Notes: generated by a model from the letters alone, not told the origin. 15,928 nt of DNA from Gammaproteobacteria bacterium UBA6968 (GCA_002450255.1 DJYW01000142.1:5646-21573); one strand, 5' to 3'. Counted from the stretch's first letter, positions 1 through 9,176 are shown. A program made the numbers and translations.

Positions 1-583
1 CTTATTAAAGGTGTTTGCGTTACATTCAATCTAGATTTACAAGCGCCACCGATCTGACTAGCGCAAAATAATGAACTCAAATAATTTGAAGCTTGCAGTA
101 AATCAAAAACCGTTTCTTCCAAAGACGTGGGCAGTTTAAAGCAACCACGAAAAGAAAAATTGCTAAACACGATCACTCTTGTGTGCGACATAGTCGATGC
201 GTTTTTAGGGTAACTTCCGCAGCAGCAAAAGCGCCATTGAGATATGTACTTAATCCCACATCTGAAACCAAATACGTCCGCATATCCGAACACTTTTTTC
301 GAATAATCTTGCAATCAGAACAGGCGACTCACGAGCGTTGTAGCAACCGAACATCATGCGATGGTCAATTAAACTGAAGAGCGCCAACGAAAGAGATTCG
401 CTCTAAATAAAAGAGGCGAGAGCCAACCAAGACGGCGACGACCCAAATCGAGGGCCCGAAACGGCGTCGGGTTGCGCGGAGCAAGCTAGCCACGAGCCTG
501 CTTCAGCCACCAAATTCGATTCAGCCAGCTGAGCCTCACTGCGAAACAACAAGGCCGCTGCAAAGGATACAAAGGAAAGGCGA
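1..583. other. Non-coding stretch upstream of pilB; no gene recognised
   Basis: No frame on either strand holds a convincing gene here. The longest open frame (183-377, + strand) would give 64 residues with no recognisable motif and no ribosome binding site. The first 400 bases look A/T-richer than the genes that follow. A small inverted repeat (CCCGA/TCGGG around 454-470) has no T-run after it. In relatives a pilin gene often lies next to pilB, but no prepilin leader (a Gly-Phe-Thr-like cleavage site with a hydrophobic stretch) is visible. The promoter of the pil block presumably lies here, but I cannot place it with confidence. Confidence 0.6.
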
Positions 584-1915
584 ATGTCTAAATCCTCAAC
601 CGGAGACCGAGCAGATAGAGCCCACTATGTGGGGGATGCGGTCAACAAACCGCCTCCGCTGCGATCGACAGCGGTGAAACGCAAACCGACATCTCGCAGC
701 GAAACATCTCCCACCGTGACCGAGTTTGTTGGCAACCTGTTTAGCAGAGCAAAAACCGAAGGTTCTTCCGATATTCATATTGAGCCTAATAAACAAGAAT
801 GCACTATCCGTATCCGCATCGATGGGTTGCTGCGATCTATCCAAACTATCTCTTTGGACTTTTCAATTCGTGTCGTGTCGCAGCTAAAAATTCTTGCGGA
901 AATGGATATCTCGGAACGCCGCCTACCTCAGGATGGTCGTTTAACGCTGGAGACTGCTGAAAATTTAGATATCGACGTTCGACTCAGCACTTTACCGACG
1001 GTGTGGGGCGAAAAAGTGGTGCTGCGATTAATCGGCGATCCCGTTCTCAATAAGGACCTTCGTAGTATGGGCATGAGTGCAGCACAGGCGGCCCAAGTGG
1101 CTCTCGAAATTAACCGGCCTAACGGATTAGCTTTAGTCACAGGGCCAACCGGTAGCGGCAAATCGCAAACGCTGTACACCTCGCTCGAGCTACTGGATCG
1201 CACTACTCGCAATATTTCCACCATAGAAGATCCGATTGAATGTTTGCTACCCGGAATCAATCAAACGGCCGTTAACCCACGTATTGGGTTAACGTTTGAA
1301 AAAGGGCTACGGACTTTGCTGCGGCAGGACCCCGACGTCATCATGGTAGGCGAAGTGCGCGACACAGCAACAGCAAGCACGCTTATCAGTGCGGCTTTGA
1401 CCGGGCATTTCGTGCTTTCCACATTGCACACTCGATCCGCTTTGGAAGCAGTGGATCGACTCGGCCAACTTGGCATACCCGCGTATCATATTGCGGCGGT
1501 TTGTTCGTTATTCATTGCGCAAAGACTGGTTAGAAAGCTATGCGGCCTCTGCCGAGTCGCTGACAAGCGCAATTGGGATCCTCATGTTCCGCAGTTAGCG
1601 CTTAACAATAGCCGCGAGTCAGTTGAAGCATACCCCGATGCTGGGTCGCTGATATTTCGGGCCAATCCGAAAGGTTGTCCGCAGTGCTGGGAAGGCTACT
1701 CAGGGCGATCTGGGGTATTCGAGATTGTGGCGGTATCACCACAACTAGCCAATCTGATTACCAGCCGCAAAACGCTATCCGCTATGCAGAATCAGATGAA
1801 TGAGGAGGGACAGCAATCGCTGTATACCGCCGGGCTAGAGGCAGTGCATTTGGGCACCACCAGCATGGACGAGTTGGCCCGCATTATTGGCTTTCCCACG
1901 CAAGCTACACATTAA
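584..1915 (+). CDS. pilB: PilB/GspE-family assembly ATPase, short form lacking the N1 domain
   Basis: Cytoplasmic hexameric ATPase that powers pilus or pseudopilus extension by acting on the PilC/GspF platform. Visible in the 443 residues: a polar, probably disordered N-terminus (1-45), the N2 domain (about 46-150, with the SSDIHIEP motif), Walker A GPTGSGKS (187-194), Asp box around ISTIEDPIE (211-219), Walker B region ending in MVGEVRD (254-260), and His box TGHFVLSTLHT (273-283). A zinc tetracysteine follows at C320, C323, C365 and C368. All catalytic motifs are intact. PilB proteins are usually about 560-570 residues; the missing part is the N-terminal N1 (MshEN/T2SSE_N) domain. The start is the ATG at 584, preceded by AAAGGAAAGG (571-580). 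pilC follows after 2 nt. GspE or HofB is an alternative name, but the pilC-pilD neighbours favour a type IV pilus role. Confidence 0.88.
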   Translation: MSKSSTGDRADRAHYVGDAVNKPPPLRSTAVKRKPTSRSETSPTVTEFVGNLFSRAKTEGSSDIHIEPNKQECTIRIRIDGLLRSIQTISLDFSIRVVSQLKILAEMDISERRLPQDGRLTLETAENLDIDVRLSTLPTVWGEKVVLRLIGDPVLNKDLRSMGMSAAQAAQVALEINRPNGLALVTGPTGSGKSQTLYTSLELLDRTTRNISTIEDPIECLLPGINQTAVNPRIGLTFEKGLRTLLRQDPDVIMVGEVRDTATASTLISAALTGHFVLSTLHTRSALEAVDRLGQLGIPAYHIAAVCSLFIAQRLVRKLCGLCRVADKRNWDPHVPQLALNNSRESVEAYPDAGSLIFRANPKGCPQCWEGYSGRSGVFEIVAVSPQLANLITSRKTLSAMQNQMNEEGQQSLYTAGLEAVHLGTTSMDELARIIGFPTQATH

Positions 1916-1917
1916 TC

Positions 1918-3213
1918 TTGTCGGTTTCATACATGAAAACCCAACCTGGATTAGACCCCGCCATTGCATCCAACGCTATTGCGACGGCCTCTGATGCGGA
2001 GATCGCTGCACAATCCACTACTGGTCAGGCCGCGGCGTCGCTCCAATGGCAAGACGCAGGCGCAGCATCACTTTCGATCGCTAGCAAGCACAAAAAAAGT
2101 GCCCATAACGTATCTACGGAACCCAGCGTTAGCGGGAGCGCTTACGCAGCCATGCATAAATGGAGGCGCTCACCACAAGTAAAACCCACGGAATTAACGC
2201 GCTTTTTTCAGCAAACGGCCTCGCTCCTACAGGCGGGAATACCGCTTGGAAGAGCTTTAGAAATTCTTCACGACAGTGCGCACTCGAAAGATCTGGCCCA
2301 GTTGTCGCGCTCGGTCGGCGCAGAGATTCTCGGCGGCCACCCATTATCTGACGCGCTACAGCCAGCCTTAGGCAATACAGAACAGTACGCGGTAGCATTG
2401 ATTCGCGTGGGCGAACAATGCGGTCGCCTAGAAGCAGTCTTGACCCGCTTAGCAAACGATAGAGAAAAAGCCAAAACGCTGCGCCGCCGAGTGACCAAAG
2501 CAATGACTCAGCCAAGCTTGGTTTTTCTGACGGCAATCGGCGTTACCGCCATCTTACTTGCCAAGGTAGTGCCTCAGTTTGAGCTGATGTTTCAAAGCTT
2601 CGACAAAGAGCTGCCCGCGTTGACGCAACTCGTGATTCAAGCCTCTATGGTTATGCGTGATTTCGGCCTACCGGTCTTAGGTTTTGGGATAATGCTAACG
2701 GTAGTTCTAAGAATTCTGCAAAGCCAAAACTCAAAGGTGCGTATGGCAAGCCACCGGCTGCTGTGCGGTTTGCCGCTCTTTGGCCCGCTAGTTCGCGATT
2801 ACAACATTGCCCGGTTTGCGGTGACTCTATTGACCGCCTATGCCTCCGGCGTGACCGTTGTCGAAGCGCTTTCCCTTGCTCGCGCCACCACCACAAATCG
2901 TTGCTATGCCAATGCAATAGAGGCGCTAAGCGAGGTCATCACTCAAGGTCAATCGCTGTACACAAGTATGGCTACTGAGCCGTTGTTCCCCCCGTTGCTT
3001 TGTCAAATTGTCAGAATCGGCGAAGAAACCGGCTCCCTCGAGAATATGTTGGCCAAGGCAAGCGCGCACTATACGACTTCTGTTGATGATCAAGTCGACC
3101 GCATTCTGCAGTTCATTGAGCCCGGGTTAATGATATTTCTCGGAGTTTTCGTGGGCGGGCTGATTCTTGCTCTATACATGCCGATTTTTCAAATGGGCGC
3201 GGTGCTAGGCTGA
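1918..3213 (+). CDS. pilC: PilC/GspF-family inner-membrane platform protein
   Basis: Polytopic inner-membrane protein that couples the PilB ATPase to pilin insertion. Two T2SSF repeats are visible: residues about 94-217 (RVGEQCGRLEAVL at 163-175) and about 297-420 (IGEETGSLENML at 367-378). Hydrophobic membrane segments lie near 199-219, 249-267 and 402-424. At 431 residues it is slightly longer than usual (about 405). The first 90 residues are rich in Ala, Ser and Thr and do not resemble the usual PilC N-terminal segment. The frame opens with TTG at 1918, 2 nt after the pilB stop and without a clear Shine-Dalgarno sequence; an in-frame ATG at 1933 (residue 6) is an equally plausible start. 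The stop is TGA at 3211-3213. Family and neighbour relations are clear; the N-terminus is uncertain. Confidence 0.88.
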   Translation: MSVSYMKTQPGLDPAIASNAIATASDAEIAAQSTTGQAAASLQWQDAGAASLSIASKHKKSAHNVSTEPSVSGSAYAAMHKWRRSPQVKPTELTRFFQQTASLLQAGIPLGRALEILHDSAHSKDLAQLSRSVGAEILGGHPLSDALQPALGNTEQYAVALIRVGEQCGRLEAVLTRLANDREKAKTLRRRVTKAMTQPSLVFLTAIGVTAILLAKVVPQFELMFQSFDKELPALTQLVIQASMVMRDFGLPVLGFGIMLTVVLRILQSQNSKVRMASHRLLCGLPLFGPLVRDYNIARFAVTLLTAYASGVTVVEALSLARATTTNRCYANAIEALSEVITQGQSLYTSMATEPLFPPLLCQIVRIGEETGSLENMLAKASAHYTTSVDDQVDRILQFIEPGLMIFLGVFVGGLILALYMPIFQMGAVLG

Positions 3214-3374
3214 CGCCTGCACCGTGGTTCACGAAAGCATAAAAGGCAAAAAGTTCCAGGAAGACAGTTTGATTTACAATGTTTAGCATCGTCCGTCGAC
3301 GTCTGTTTTCTTTATTTGCTGACGCGCTCTAAGCTTCTGTCTCCATTATCGGCACATATACATACGACTCATTT

Positions 3375-4196
3375 ATGAATCTTGATTCGCTCACAATCCA
3401 GCATAGCGTTGCTGTCGTTTTCTTTATCGCGTTCGCAGCGGCTGTAGGCAGTTTTATAAATGTGGTCGTGTATCGCTTGCCACGAATGCTGATGGCAGCC
3501 GATGATCCTAAGGCTTACGCGGACCAACTACCTCTGTCTCTCGCACTGCCAAAATCACACTGCCCCGCATGCCAGCAATCTTTAGCGGCATGGCATCTGA
3601 TTCCAGTGGTGAGTTGGCTGCTCTTAAGAGGTAGGTGTCATTTTTGTCACGCTGCGGTTTCTGCCCGCTATCCAATCGTTGAACTCAGCTGCATTCTTCT
3701 TGGTTTGTTTCTGCTAAAGCAATTCGGTTTCACCTGGCCGACTATCGCCTGGTGCGGTTTTTCCTGGGCGCTCGTCGCTCTTGTCTGCATCGATTGGGAA
3801 CACGGCATCCTACCGGATGAGATCACCTACCCATTGTTGTGGAGCGGCTTATTAGTTAACGCCAGCCTGGAGTTAGTACCGCTCAATGATGCGGTTATTG
3901 GCGCTGTATCGGGATACGGCATGCTTTGGATTCTATTCTGGTCTTTTAAATTGATCACCGGGAAAGAAGGCCTAGGGTACGGGGACTTCAAACTTTTGGC
4001 GGCTCTGGGCGGCTGGCTTGGCTGGCAAACATTACCGAGCTTGCTTACGCTAGCAGCGGCACTGGGACTACTCACTGCTTTAGGCCTGAGGCTGTTTGAC
4101 AAAATTCGTCTGGACCAGGCGATCCCCTTCGGTCCATTTCTAGCTGTGGCGGCTTGGGTACTGCTGTGGTTACGTGATAGCTTCGTTTTTTTCTAG
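3375..4196 (+). CDS. pilD: Prepilin peptidase / N-methyltransferase (A24 family)
   Basis: Inner-membrane aspartic protease that cuts the leader from type IV prepilins and pseudopilins and methylates the new N-terminus. The cytoplasmic methyltransferase-type domain carries the zinc tetracysteine C63, C66, C88 and C91. The catalytic aspartates are D140 (in CIDWEHGILPDEIT) and D204 (in GYGDF); their 64-residue spacing equals that of known family members. About eight hydrophobic segments fit the family topology, and 273 residues is a normal length. The N-terminal membrane segment (about 9-33, with GSFINVVVYRLPR) supports the ATG at 3375, although no Shine-Dalgarno sequence is seen. A 161-bp gap separates it from pilC, so it may have its own promoter; a TACAAT hexamer at 3275-3280 is a weak -10 candidate. 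coaE follows after 69 nt. Confidence 0.95.
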   Translation: MNLDSLTIQHSVAVVFFIAFAAAVGSFINVVVYRLPRMLMAADDPKAYADQLPLSLALPKSHCPACQQSLAAWHLIPVVSWLLLRGRCHFCHAAVSARYPIVELSCILLGLFLLKQFGFTWPTIAWCGFSWALVALVCIDWEHGILPDEITYPLLWSGLLVNASLELVPLNDAVIGAVSGYGMLWILFWSFKLITGKEGLGYGDFKLLAALGGWLGWQTLPSLLTLAAALGLLTALGLRLFDKIRLDQAIPFGPFLAVAAWVLLWLRDSFVFF

Positions 4197-4250
4197 CGTT
4201 TGCCAAACTTTTTGTGCGCCAGCGCTGGGTTCATTGATCGCTCATCTAAC

Positions 4251-4257
4251 GGAAGGG
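4251..4257 (+). promoter_or_regulatory. Ribosome binding site that fixes the coaE start
   Basis: GGAAGGG ends 8 nt before the GTG at 4266. It supports that codon over the TTG at 4200, which would add 22 residues not typical of CoaE. Confidence 0.7.
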
Positions 4258-4265
4258 AAATATCT

Positions 4266-4871
4266 GTGCTCATTGGCCTAACAGGTGGTATCGGAAGCGG
4301 TAAGAGTTGCGCCGCTGATTACTTAGCGACTTTAGGGATTGAAGTCGTTGATGCCGATCTCGCCAGCCGCGCGGTTGTCGAGCCTGGCCAACCGGCACTT
4401 GCTGCAATTACCGAGCACTTTGGTGACGACATTCTACTGGCGGACAAAAGCCTGGATCGGGCCGCTCTACGGCAGCGGATCTTCGCTGCCACCGCTGAGA
4501 GAAAATGGTTGCAGCAGCTTCTGCATCCGCTTATTAACGCCTATCTAAAACAACAGATAGAAGCCACGAAATCCGTCTACTGTATTCTGGTTAACCCTCT
4601 GCTGATTGAGTCAGGACAAGCCACTTTTTGCGACAAGGTCATCGTGGTCGACGTACCAGTATCGACGCAGATTTCCCGCACTATGGCTCGCGACAACAAT
4701 ACCAAGGAACTGGTCGAGTCTATAATTCAGGCTCAGATAGATCGTGAATCACGTTTAGAGGCAGCAGATTTCGTCGTCGATAACGACCAAAACTTAGACC
4801 ATTTGTACAAACAACTGGATGTTTTACACACAAGATTACAGCAGCTATGTCAGACACAACCCGCATCCTAA
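4266..4871 (+). CDS. coaE: Dephospho-CoA kinase
   Basis: Cytoplasmic P-loop kinase for the last step of coenzyme A synthesis: ATP-dependent phosphorylation of the ribose 3'-hydroxyl of dephospho-CoA. With the GTG start at 4266 the protein is 201 residues, the usual family length, and opens directly with the conserved [14 protein letters not shown]-loop (residues 2-14). The DADLASR motif follows, and the later MARDNN...[19 protein letters not shown] region matches the family lid and C-terminal helices. The open frame extends upstream to a TTG at 4200, but those 22 residues look unlike the family and a good ribosome binding site (4251-4257) precedes the GTG. Its last 25 nt overlap yacG in another frame. 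In E. coli and many relatives zapD lies between coaE and yacG; here it does not. Confidence 0.94.
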   Translation: MLIGLTGGIGSGKSCAADYLATLGIEVVDADLASRAVVEPGQPALAAITEHFGDDILLADKSLDRAALRQRIFAATAERKWLQQLLHPLINAYLKQQIEATKSVYCILVNPLLIESGQATFCDKVIVVDVPVSTQISRTMARDNNTKELVESIIQAQIDRESRLEAADFVVDNDQNLDHLYKQLDVLHTRLQQLCQTQPAS

Positions 4872-5038
4872 ACTGCCCAACCTGCAAAAAATCAGTAGTG
4901 TGGAGCAACTCTAATCCGCATCGGCCATTTTGCTCTGCCAGATGTCAGCTGATTGATTTAGGCGCATGGGCGGACGAAAGCCATCGTATCCCTGGCGACC
5001 CCAATGACCCGGCTGCCAGTGACGACTTCACCCTTTAA
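4847..5038 (+). CDS. yacG: YacG family zinc protein (DNA gyrase inhibitor)
   Basis: Small zinc-binding protein; the E. coli homologue binds GyrB and inhibits gyrase. Its 63 residues contain the family zinc knuckle: C10 and C13 (NCPTC), then C29 and C33 (FCSARC), followed by the typical IDLGAWADE segment and an acidic C-terminal tail. The length matches the family (about 60-70). The ATG at 4847 lies inside the end of coaE, so the two genes overlap by 25 nt and are likely translated from one message. The gene converges with argJ; only 22 nt separate the two stop codons. Confidence 0.92.
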   Translation: MSDTTRILNCPTCKKSVVWSNSNPHRPFCSARCQLIDLGAWADESHRIPGDPNDPAASDDFTL

Positions 5039-5055
5039 GCAGCCCAAGAACGCAT

Positions 5056-5087
5056 GACGCCTAAGTTCTATATTCGGCGTTTATTTT
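5056..5087 (+). terminator. Possible weak terminator after yacG, inside the argJ 3' end
   Basis: On the + strand GACGCC (5056-5061) can pair with GGCGTT (5076-5081, one G-T pair) around a 14-nt loop, followed by the T-rich run TATTTTG. The stem is short and overlaps the end of argJ on the other strand, so the call is tentative. Confidence 0.3.
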
Positions 5088-6287
5088 GATGTAGTCGTAA
5101 GACAGATCCGTCGTCCAGACAATCTCGGTGATCGCACCACGGCCCAGCCCAATTTCCACAACCACCTCATCCCCGGCCAACGCCGCGGATCCGGCGGCTT
5201 CAGTATAGGTATCGCTAACAAGACCCGACTCGGCAACCACAACCTCATTCAACCGCAAACTCACGGTACTAGGATCCAAATCCTCAACGCCAGCACGACC
5301 GATTGCCATGCAAAACCGTCCCCAATTTGCATCGCTCGCGAATAGTGCTGTTTTGACTAGAGGCGATTCGGCTACGGTATAGGCGACCCGCAAACACTCA
5401 GCGGAACTAAGTCCGCCGGTCACCCGTACTGTCACAAACTTAGTCGCACCCTCTCCGTCTCGCACAATGGCTTGAGCCAGCCTTTCGGCCACGGTCTGCA
5501 AACAATACTTCAGCTCCGCAAAACCTTCCTGGCTCGCAGTTTCGAATTGCATTGAGCCCACTTGCGCGGTCGCCGCCAACATAAAGCAGTCGTTAGTAGA
5601 CGTGTCGCCATCAATACTGATGCGGTTGAAGCTCGTCTCGGAAATCTCGCTTAGCGTTGCCTCAAGCAGCGCCGGTGCAATGCCTGCGTCACATGCCATA
5701 AATGCCAGCATGGTCGCCATATTAGGCTTAATCATCCCGGCGCCTTTCGCAATTCCCGTTATGGTAAACGTGTGCCCATTGACTGTGACATTTTCGGTTA
5801 CGGCTTTGGGCTGGGTATCAGTAGTCATAATGGCTTCGGCAGCAGCCAGCCAGTTGTCGGCGGCAAGTCCAGAAGCTGCTTGCTCCACCGCCGCCTGATA
5901 AGCGGGCACGTTGAGCCGTTGACCAATCACACCAGTAGAGAAAGGTTGCACCGTTGCCAAACTGGCGGTTTGACCAATTGCGTTCAAGGCAAGCGCGGCG
6001 GACGCACAGATCGCTTCGGCATCTGCCAGGCCAGGTTCACCGGTGGCGGCATTCGCATTGCCGCTGTTGATCACCCAAGTGTTACTTTGACGCTGTTTTT
6101 CTTTAGCGAGGATCACTGGCGCCGCTTTGAACGCCGATTGGGTATAAACCCCAGCAATATGGACTTCCGGTGCAAATGAGAACAACGCAACATCGGCGGC
6201 ATCGCCTTTTACTCCGGAACTCGCAACGCCGATAGCCACGCCCGCGACCGGTTTAATGCCCCTAGGATACGGCAGATTTACCGCCAC
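5061..6287 (-). CDS. argJ: Bifunctional ornithine acetyltransferase / N-acetylglutamate synthase
   Basis: Arginine pathway enzyme that transfers the acetyl group from N-acetylornithine to glutamate and, in bifunctional forms, also makes N-acetylglutamate from acetyl-CoA. The 408-residue length is typical. The self-cleavage site is intact: KGAGMIKPNMATMLAF with A191/T192, where T192 becomes the N-terminal nucleophile of the beta chain. The oxyanion-hole segment STGVIG (117-122), the RISIDGDTSTND segment and the conserved C-terminal end YDYIKINAEYRT are present. Whether it is mono- or bifunctional cannot be told from sequence alone. The start is GTG at 6287-6285, only 2 nt after the secA stop, with TAAGGT (6302-6297) in the secA end as ribosome binding site, suggesting coupled translation. 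The secA-argJ order is as in Pseudomonas. Confidence 0.95.
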   Translation of the reverse strand: MAVNLPYPRGIKPVAGVAIGVASSGVKGDAADVALFSFAPEVHIAGVYTQSAFKAAPVILAKEKQRQSNTWVINSGNANAATGEPGLADAEAICASAALALNAIGQTASLATVQPFSTGVIGQRLNVPAYQAAVEQAASGLAADNWLAAAEAIMTTDTQPKAVTENVTVNGHTFTITGIAKGAGMIKPNMATMLAFMACDAGIAPALLEATLSEISETSFNRISIDGDTSTNDCFMLAATAQVGSMQFETASQEGFAELKYCLQTVAERLAQAIVRDGEGATKFVTVRVTGGLSSAECLRVAYTVAESPLVKTALFASDANWGRFCMAIGRAGVEDLDPSTVSLRLNEVVVAESGLVSDTYTEAAGSAALAGDEVVVEIGLGRGAITEIVWTTDLSYDYIKINAEYRT

Positions 6288-6289
6288 GA

Positions 6290-9040
6290 TTAGACGACCT
6301 TACCGCAACACTGTTTATATTTTTTGCCAGAACCGCAGGAGCACGGCTCATTGCGACCCACTTTCGGTTGTTCACGCACAAAAGTCGGCGCTTTTTCCGT
6401 ACCGCTGCTGTCTGACGGTACTTCAGACCCTGCGCCTTGAGACAATGCTGCTGACTGGGCATGCTGAAAACGCATGCGCTCAGCTTCTGCGGCGCGGCGT
6501 TTTTGCTCCGCGGCAGCCACTTCATCCTGATTTTCGATCTGCACTCGGCAAAGCATTTGAACTACGCCGTGCTTAATGTCGAACAAGAGGTTTTGAAAGA
6601 GCTCAAAGGCCTCGCGCTTATACTCCTGCTTCGGTTGTTTTTGCGCATAGGCTCGCAGATGAATACCCTGACGCAGTTGGTCCATTGCCGCCAGATGCTC
6701 TTTCCAACGCTGATCAAGAATCTGCAGCATAAGCTGCTTTTCAACCAGACGAACATCGATGCCTTGCTCAGTCCAGGCTTCTTTTTTGGCCACATACGCC
6801 GCATTAATTTCGCTCAGCAAACGTGCGCCCAATACTTCTTCATTAATGCCTTCGTCATCGACCCACTGTTGTATCGCTAGCGACATCGCAAATTCCGCCC
6901 GCAACGTTTGCTCGAGACCAGCCAAATCCCACTGTTCGATCAGGCTATCTTGTGGCACATACTGAGCCAACACATCAAAAACGACCTCTTCACGCATTCC
7001 ATCCAGGGTGGCAGAAATGTCTTCTGCTTCCATTAACTCGCGACGCTGCTGGTAGATCACCTGACGTTGATCGTTAGCTACATCGTCGTATTCCAGAAGA
7101 TTTTTTCGGATATCAAAATTATGCCCTTCGACCTTGCGCTGAGCGTTTTCGATGGACCGATTCAGGTACTTATGTTCAATCGCCTCGCCTTCATCCATTC
7201 CCAGTGAACCCATGATTGAAGTCACCCGATCAGATGCAAAAATCCGCATCAAGTTGTCTTCCAGCGATAAGTAAAAGCGGCTAGAACCTGGGTCGCCCTG
7301 ACGGCCCGCACGCCCGCGCAGCTGATTATCAATACGACGTGACTCATGGCGCTCTGTCCCAACGATATGCAGACCGCCGGCATCGATAACCTGTTGATGA
7401 CGCGCTTGCCAGTCCTCTCGACGCTTTTCAACGTCTGCTGCGTCAATGTCACCCAGTCGGTTCAACTCCGCCTCCAAGTTGCCGCCTAGTACGATGTCTG
7501 TGCCTCGACCGGCCATATTAGTCGCGATGGTGACCGATCCGGGACGCCCTGCGTCGGCAATGATGTCGGCTTCGCGCTCGTGCTGCTTCGCATTAAGCAC
7601 TTCATGTTTTATTTTTCGTTTCTGTAAATCCCGTGAAACAATTTCTGACGACTCGATTGAGGCCGTGCCGACCAAAACCGGCTGGCCACGTTCGATCCTG
7701 GCGGTGATGTCATCTGCAATAGCGTCGTATTTTTCCTGCGTGGACATGTAGATCAGATCATTTTGATCGTCTCTAATCATCGGTTTGTGCGTAGGAACGA
7801 CAACAACGTCCAGGCCGTAAATCTGCCGGAACTCGAACGCCTCAGTATCCGCGGTTCCAGTCATACCGGACAGTTTCGAATACAGTCGAAAGTAATTCTG
7901 AAAGGTGGTTGAGGCCAAAGTCTGACTTTCGTTTTGGATCGCGACTCGCTCTTTTGCCTCGATAGCCTGATGAATACCGTCTGACCAGCGTCGTCCCGGC
8001 ATCGCCCTACCGGTATGCTCGTCGACGATGACGATTTCGCCGTTGGTTACCATGTAATCCACATCGCGCTTGAAAATACCGTGCGCTTTCAACGCGGCGT
8101 GAACGTGATGCAATAAATTTAGATTAGCGGCGGCATACAAGCTGTCGCCTTCCTGCAGAAGGCCCATTTTGATGAGGCTTTGCTCTACTTTTTGATGACC
8201 CTTTTCAGTCAGTTCTATCTGGCGATTCTTTTCGTCTAGCATGAAATCACCAATATCTGCCGGACGCTCTTCTCCAAATCCGGCGGGTTTATCGATAAAT
8301 GGCTGCTCTTCAAGTTGAGGTACCAACTTGTTGATTGCTTGATATAAAGGTGTGCTGTCTTCGGCGGCGCCTGAGATGATTAATGGCGTCCGAGCTTCGT
8401 CAATCAAAATAGAGTCGACTTCGTCGACGATCGCGAAGTTGAGGTTGCGTTGCAAACGGTCCTCTGCGGAAAAGGCCATATTGCTTCGCAGATAGTCGAA
8501 GCCAAATTCATTGTTGGTACCGTAAGTGATATCAGCAGAATAGGCGACATGCTTATCCGTATTCGACTGGCCGGACTGAATGATGCCAACGCTGAGACCG
8601 AGCGCCTCATATATCGGTGCCATCCAGATAGCGTCGCGTTTGGCTAAATAATCGTTCACTGTAACGACATGCACACCCTGCTCAGTCAAGGCGTTAAGAT
8701 AGGCAGGCAAAGTCGCCATGAGGGTTTTACCCTCACCTGTTCGCATTTCGGCAATACGACCTTCATGCAATGTGATTCCGCCGAGCATTTGCACGTCAAA
8801 ATGGCGCATGTCTTTGGTCCGTTTAGCCGCCTCACGTACCGCAGCGAACGCTTCGGGCAGCAGCTGATCGAGCGCAGCGCCATCATCTAGACGTTGCTTG
8901 AAAGCGGCGGTGGCCGCCGGCAAGTCGGTGGTTGAATCGAAGTCGGATTCCCGGTCATTTATCTGCTCGACGATCTTTTGCATCCGTCGCAATTCACGAT
9001 CGTTCTTCGAACCAAAGAATCGGGTAAGGAAATTCGCCAT
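6290..9040 (-). CDS. secA: Preprotein translocase ATPase SecA
   Basis: Motor ATPase that pushes unfolded preproteins through SecYEG. Numbered from the ATG at 9040 the protein has 916 residues (E. coli 901). Visible: Walker A MRTGEGKT (99-106), DEVDS box (206-210), [10 protein letters not shown] (507-516), and the arginine-finger region [20 protein letters not shown] (561-580). At the end comes a charged linker and the C-terminal zinc motif [13 protein letters not shown], which binds SecB and phospholipid. The frame extends upstream to an ATG at 9082, but the ATG at 9040 opens with [20 protein letters not shown], which matches the usual SecA N-terminus; its ribosome binding site is poor. No secM-like gene precedes it; an M23 peptidase gene does, 149 nt away. 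argJ follows 2 nt after the TAA. Confidence 0.97.
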   Translation of the reverse strand: MANFLTRFFGSKNDRELRRMQKIVEQINDRESDFDSTTDLPAATAAFKQRLDDGAALDQLLPEAFAAVREAAKRTKDMRHFDVQMLGGITLHEGRIAEMRTGEGKTLMATLPAYLNALTEQGVHVVTVNDYLAKRDAIWMAPIYEALGLSVGIIQSGQSNTDKHVAYSADITYGTNNEFGFDYLRSNMAFSAEDRLQRNLNFAIVDEVDSILIDEARTPLIISGAAEDSTPLYQAINKLVPQLEEQPFIDKPAGFGEERPADIGDFMLDEKNRQIELTEKGHQKVEQSLIKMGLLQEGDSLYAAANLNLLHHVHAALKAHGIFKRDVDYMVTNGEIVIVDEHTGRAMPGRRWSDGIHQAIEAKERVAIQNESQTLASTTFQNYFRLYSKLSGMTGTADTEAFEFRQIYGLDVVVVPTHKPMIRDDQNDLIYMSTQEKYDAIADDITARIERGQPVLVGTASIESSEIVSRDLQKRKIKHEVLNAKQHEREADIIADAGRPGSVTIATNMAGRGTDIVLGGNLEAELNRLGDIDAADVEKRREDWQARHQQVIDAGGLHIVGTERHESRRIDNQLRGRAGRQGDPGSSRFYLSLEDNLMRIFASDRVTSIMGSLGMDEGEAIEHKYLNRSIENAQRKVEGHNFDIRKNLLEYDDVANDQRQVIYQQRRELMEAEDISATLDGMREEVVFDVLAQYVPQDSLIEQWDLAGLEQTLRAEFAMSLAIQQWVDDEGINEEVLGARLLSEINAAYVAKKEAWTEQGIDVRLVEKQLMLQILDQRWKEHLAAMDQLRQGIHLRAYAQKQPKQEYKREAFELFQNLLFDIKHGVVQMLCRVQIENQDEVAAAEQKRRAAEAERMRFQHAQSAALSQGAGSEVPSDSSGTEKAPTFVREQPKVGRNEPCSCGSGKKYKQCCGKVV

Positions 9041-9090
9041 CGCTAGGGTCTCTAATCGAACTAATGCATCTGAGCGGTGCATTGTAGCGG

Positions 9091-9132
9091 CAGTGCCTCA
9101 TTAGTGACACTGGCAGTAGCCGCCGAAGCGAC
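9091..9132 (-). promoter_or_regulatory. Hairpins in the secA leader, one with a UUCG tetraloop
   Basis: Reading the - strand, GTCGC-TTCG-GCGGC (9132-9119) forms a 5-bp stem capped by a UUCG tetraloop. Just after it, CAGTG (9112-9108) pairs with CACTG (9095-9091) around a 12-nt loop. GCGG (9123-9120) and CCGC (9090-9087) can also pair, closing the second stem over a bulge. No T-run follows, so a simple intrinsic terminator is unlikely. A role in controlling secA translation is only inference. Confidence 0.4.
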
Positions 9133-9170
9133 GGTTGGCTTGGCTAGCTCAAGTGAGCGGTATTGAGAGG

Positions 9171-9176
9171 ATTATA
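9171..9176 (-). promoter_or_regulatory. Candidate -10 element for secA-argJ
   Basis: The - strand reads a perfect TATAAT here, in the gap just after the M23 gene and about 130 nt before the secA ATG. The region 16-18 nt further upstream, inside the end of the M23 gene, has no good match to TTGACA. The promoter is therefore plausible but unproven. Confidence 0.4.

Noticed and set aside
183..377. 64-residue open frame upstream of pilB
   Set aside because: No ribosome binding site, no recognisable motif, and unlike the composition of the true genes nearby.
454..470. Inverted repeat CCCGA/TCGGG as a terminator
   Set aside because: Short stem and no following T-run.
2129..2536. 135-residue - strand open frame opposite pilC
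   Set aside because: Shadow of the pilC coding frame; no start signal or family match.
3252..3280. Promoter for pilD with TACAAT at 3275-3280
   Set aside because: The -10 match is 5 of 6 but no -35 match is found at 15-18 nt; too weak to list as a feature.
4200..4265. 22-residue N-terminal extension of CoaE from a TTG
   Set aside because: A strong ribosome binding site precedes the GTG at 4266, which gives the normal family N-terminus.
9041..9082. 14-residue N-terminal extension of SecA
   Set aside because: The ATG at 9040 gives the usual SecA N-terminus; the extension is not typical of the family.
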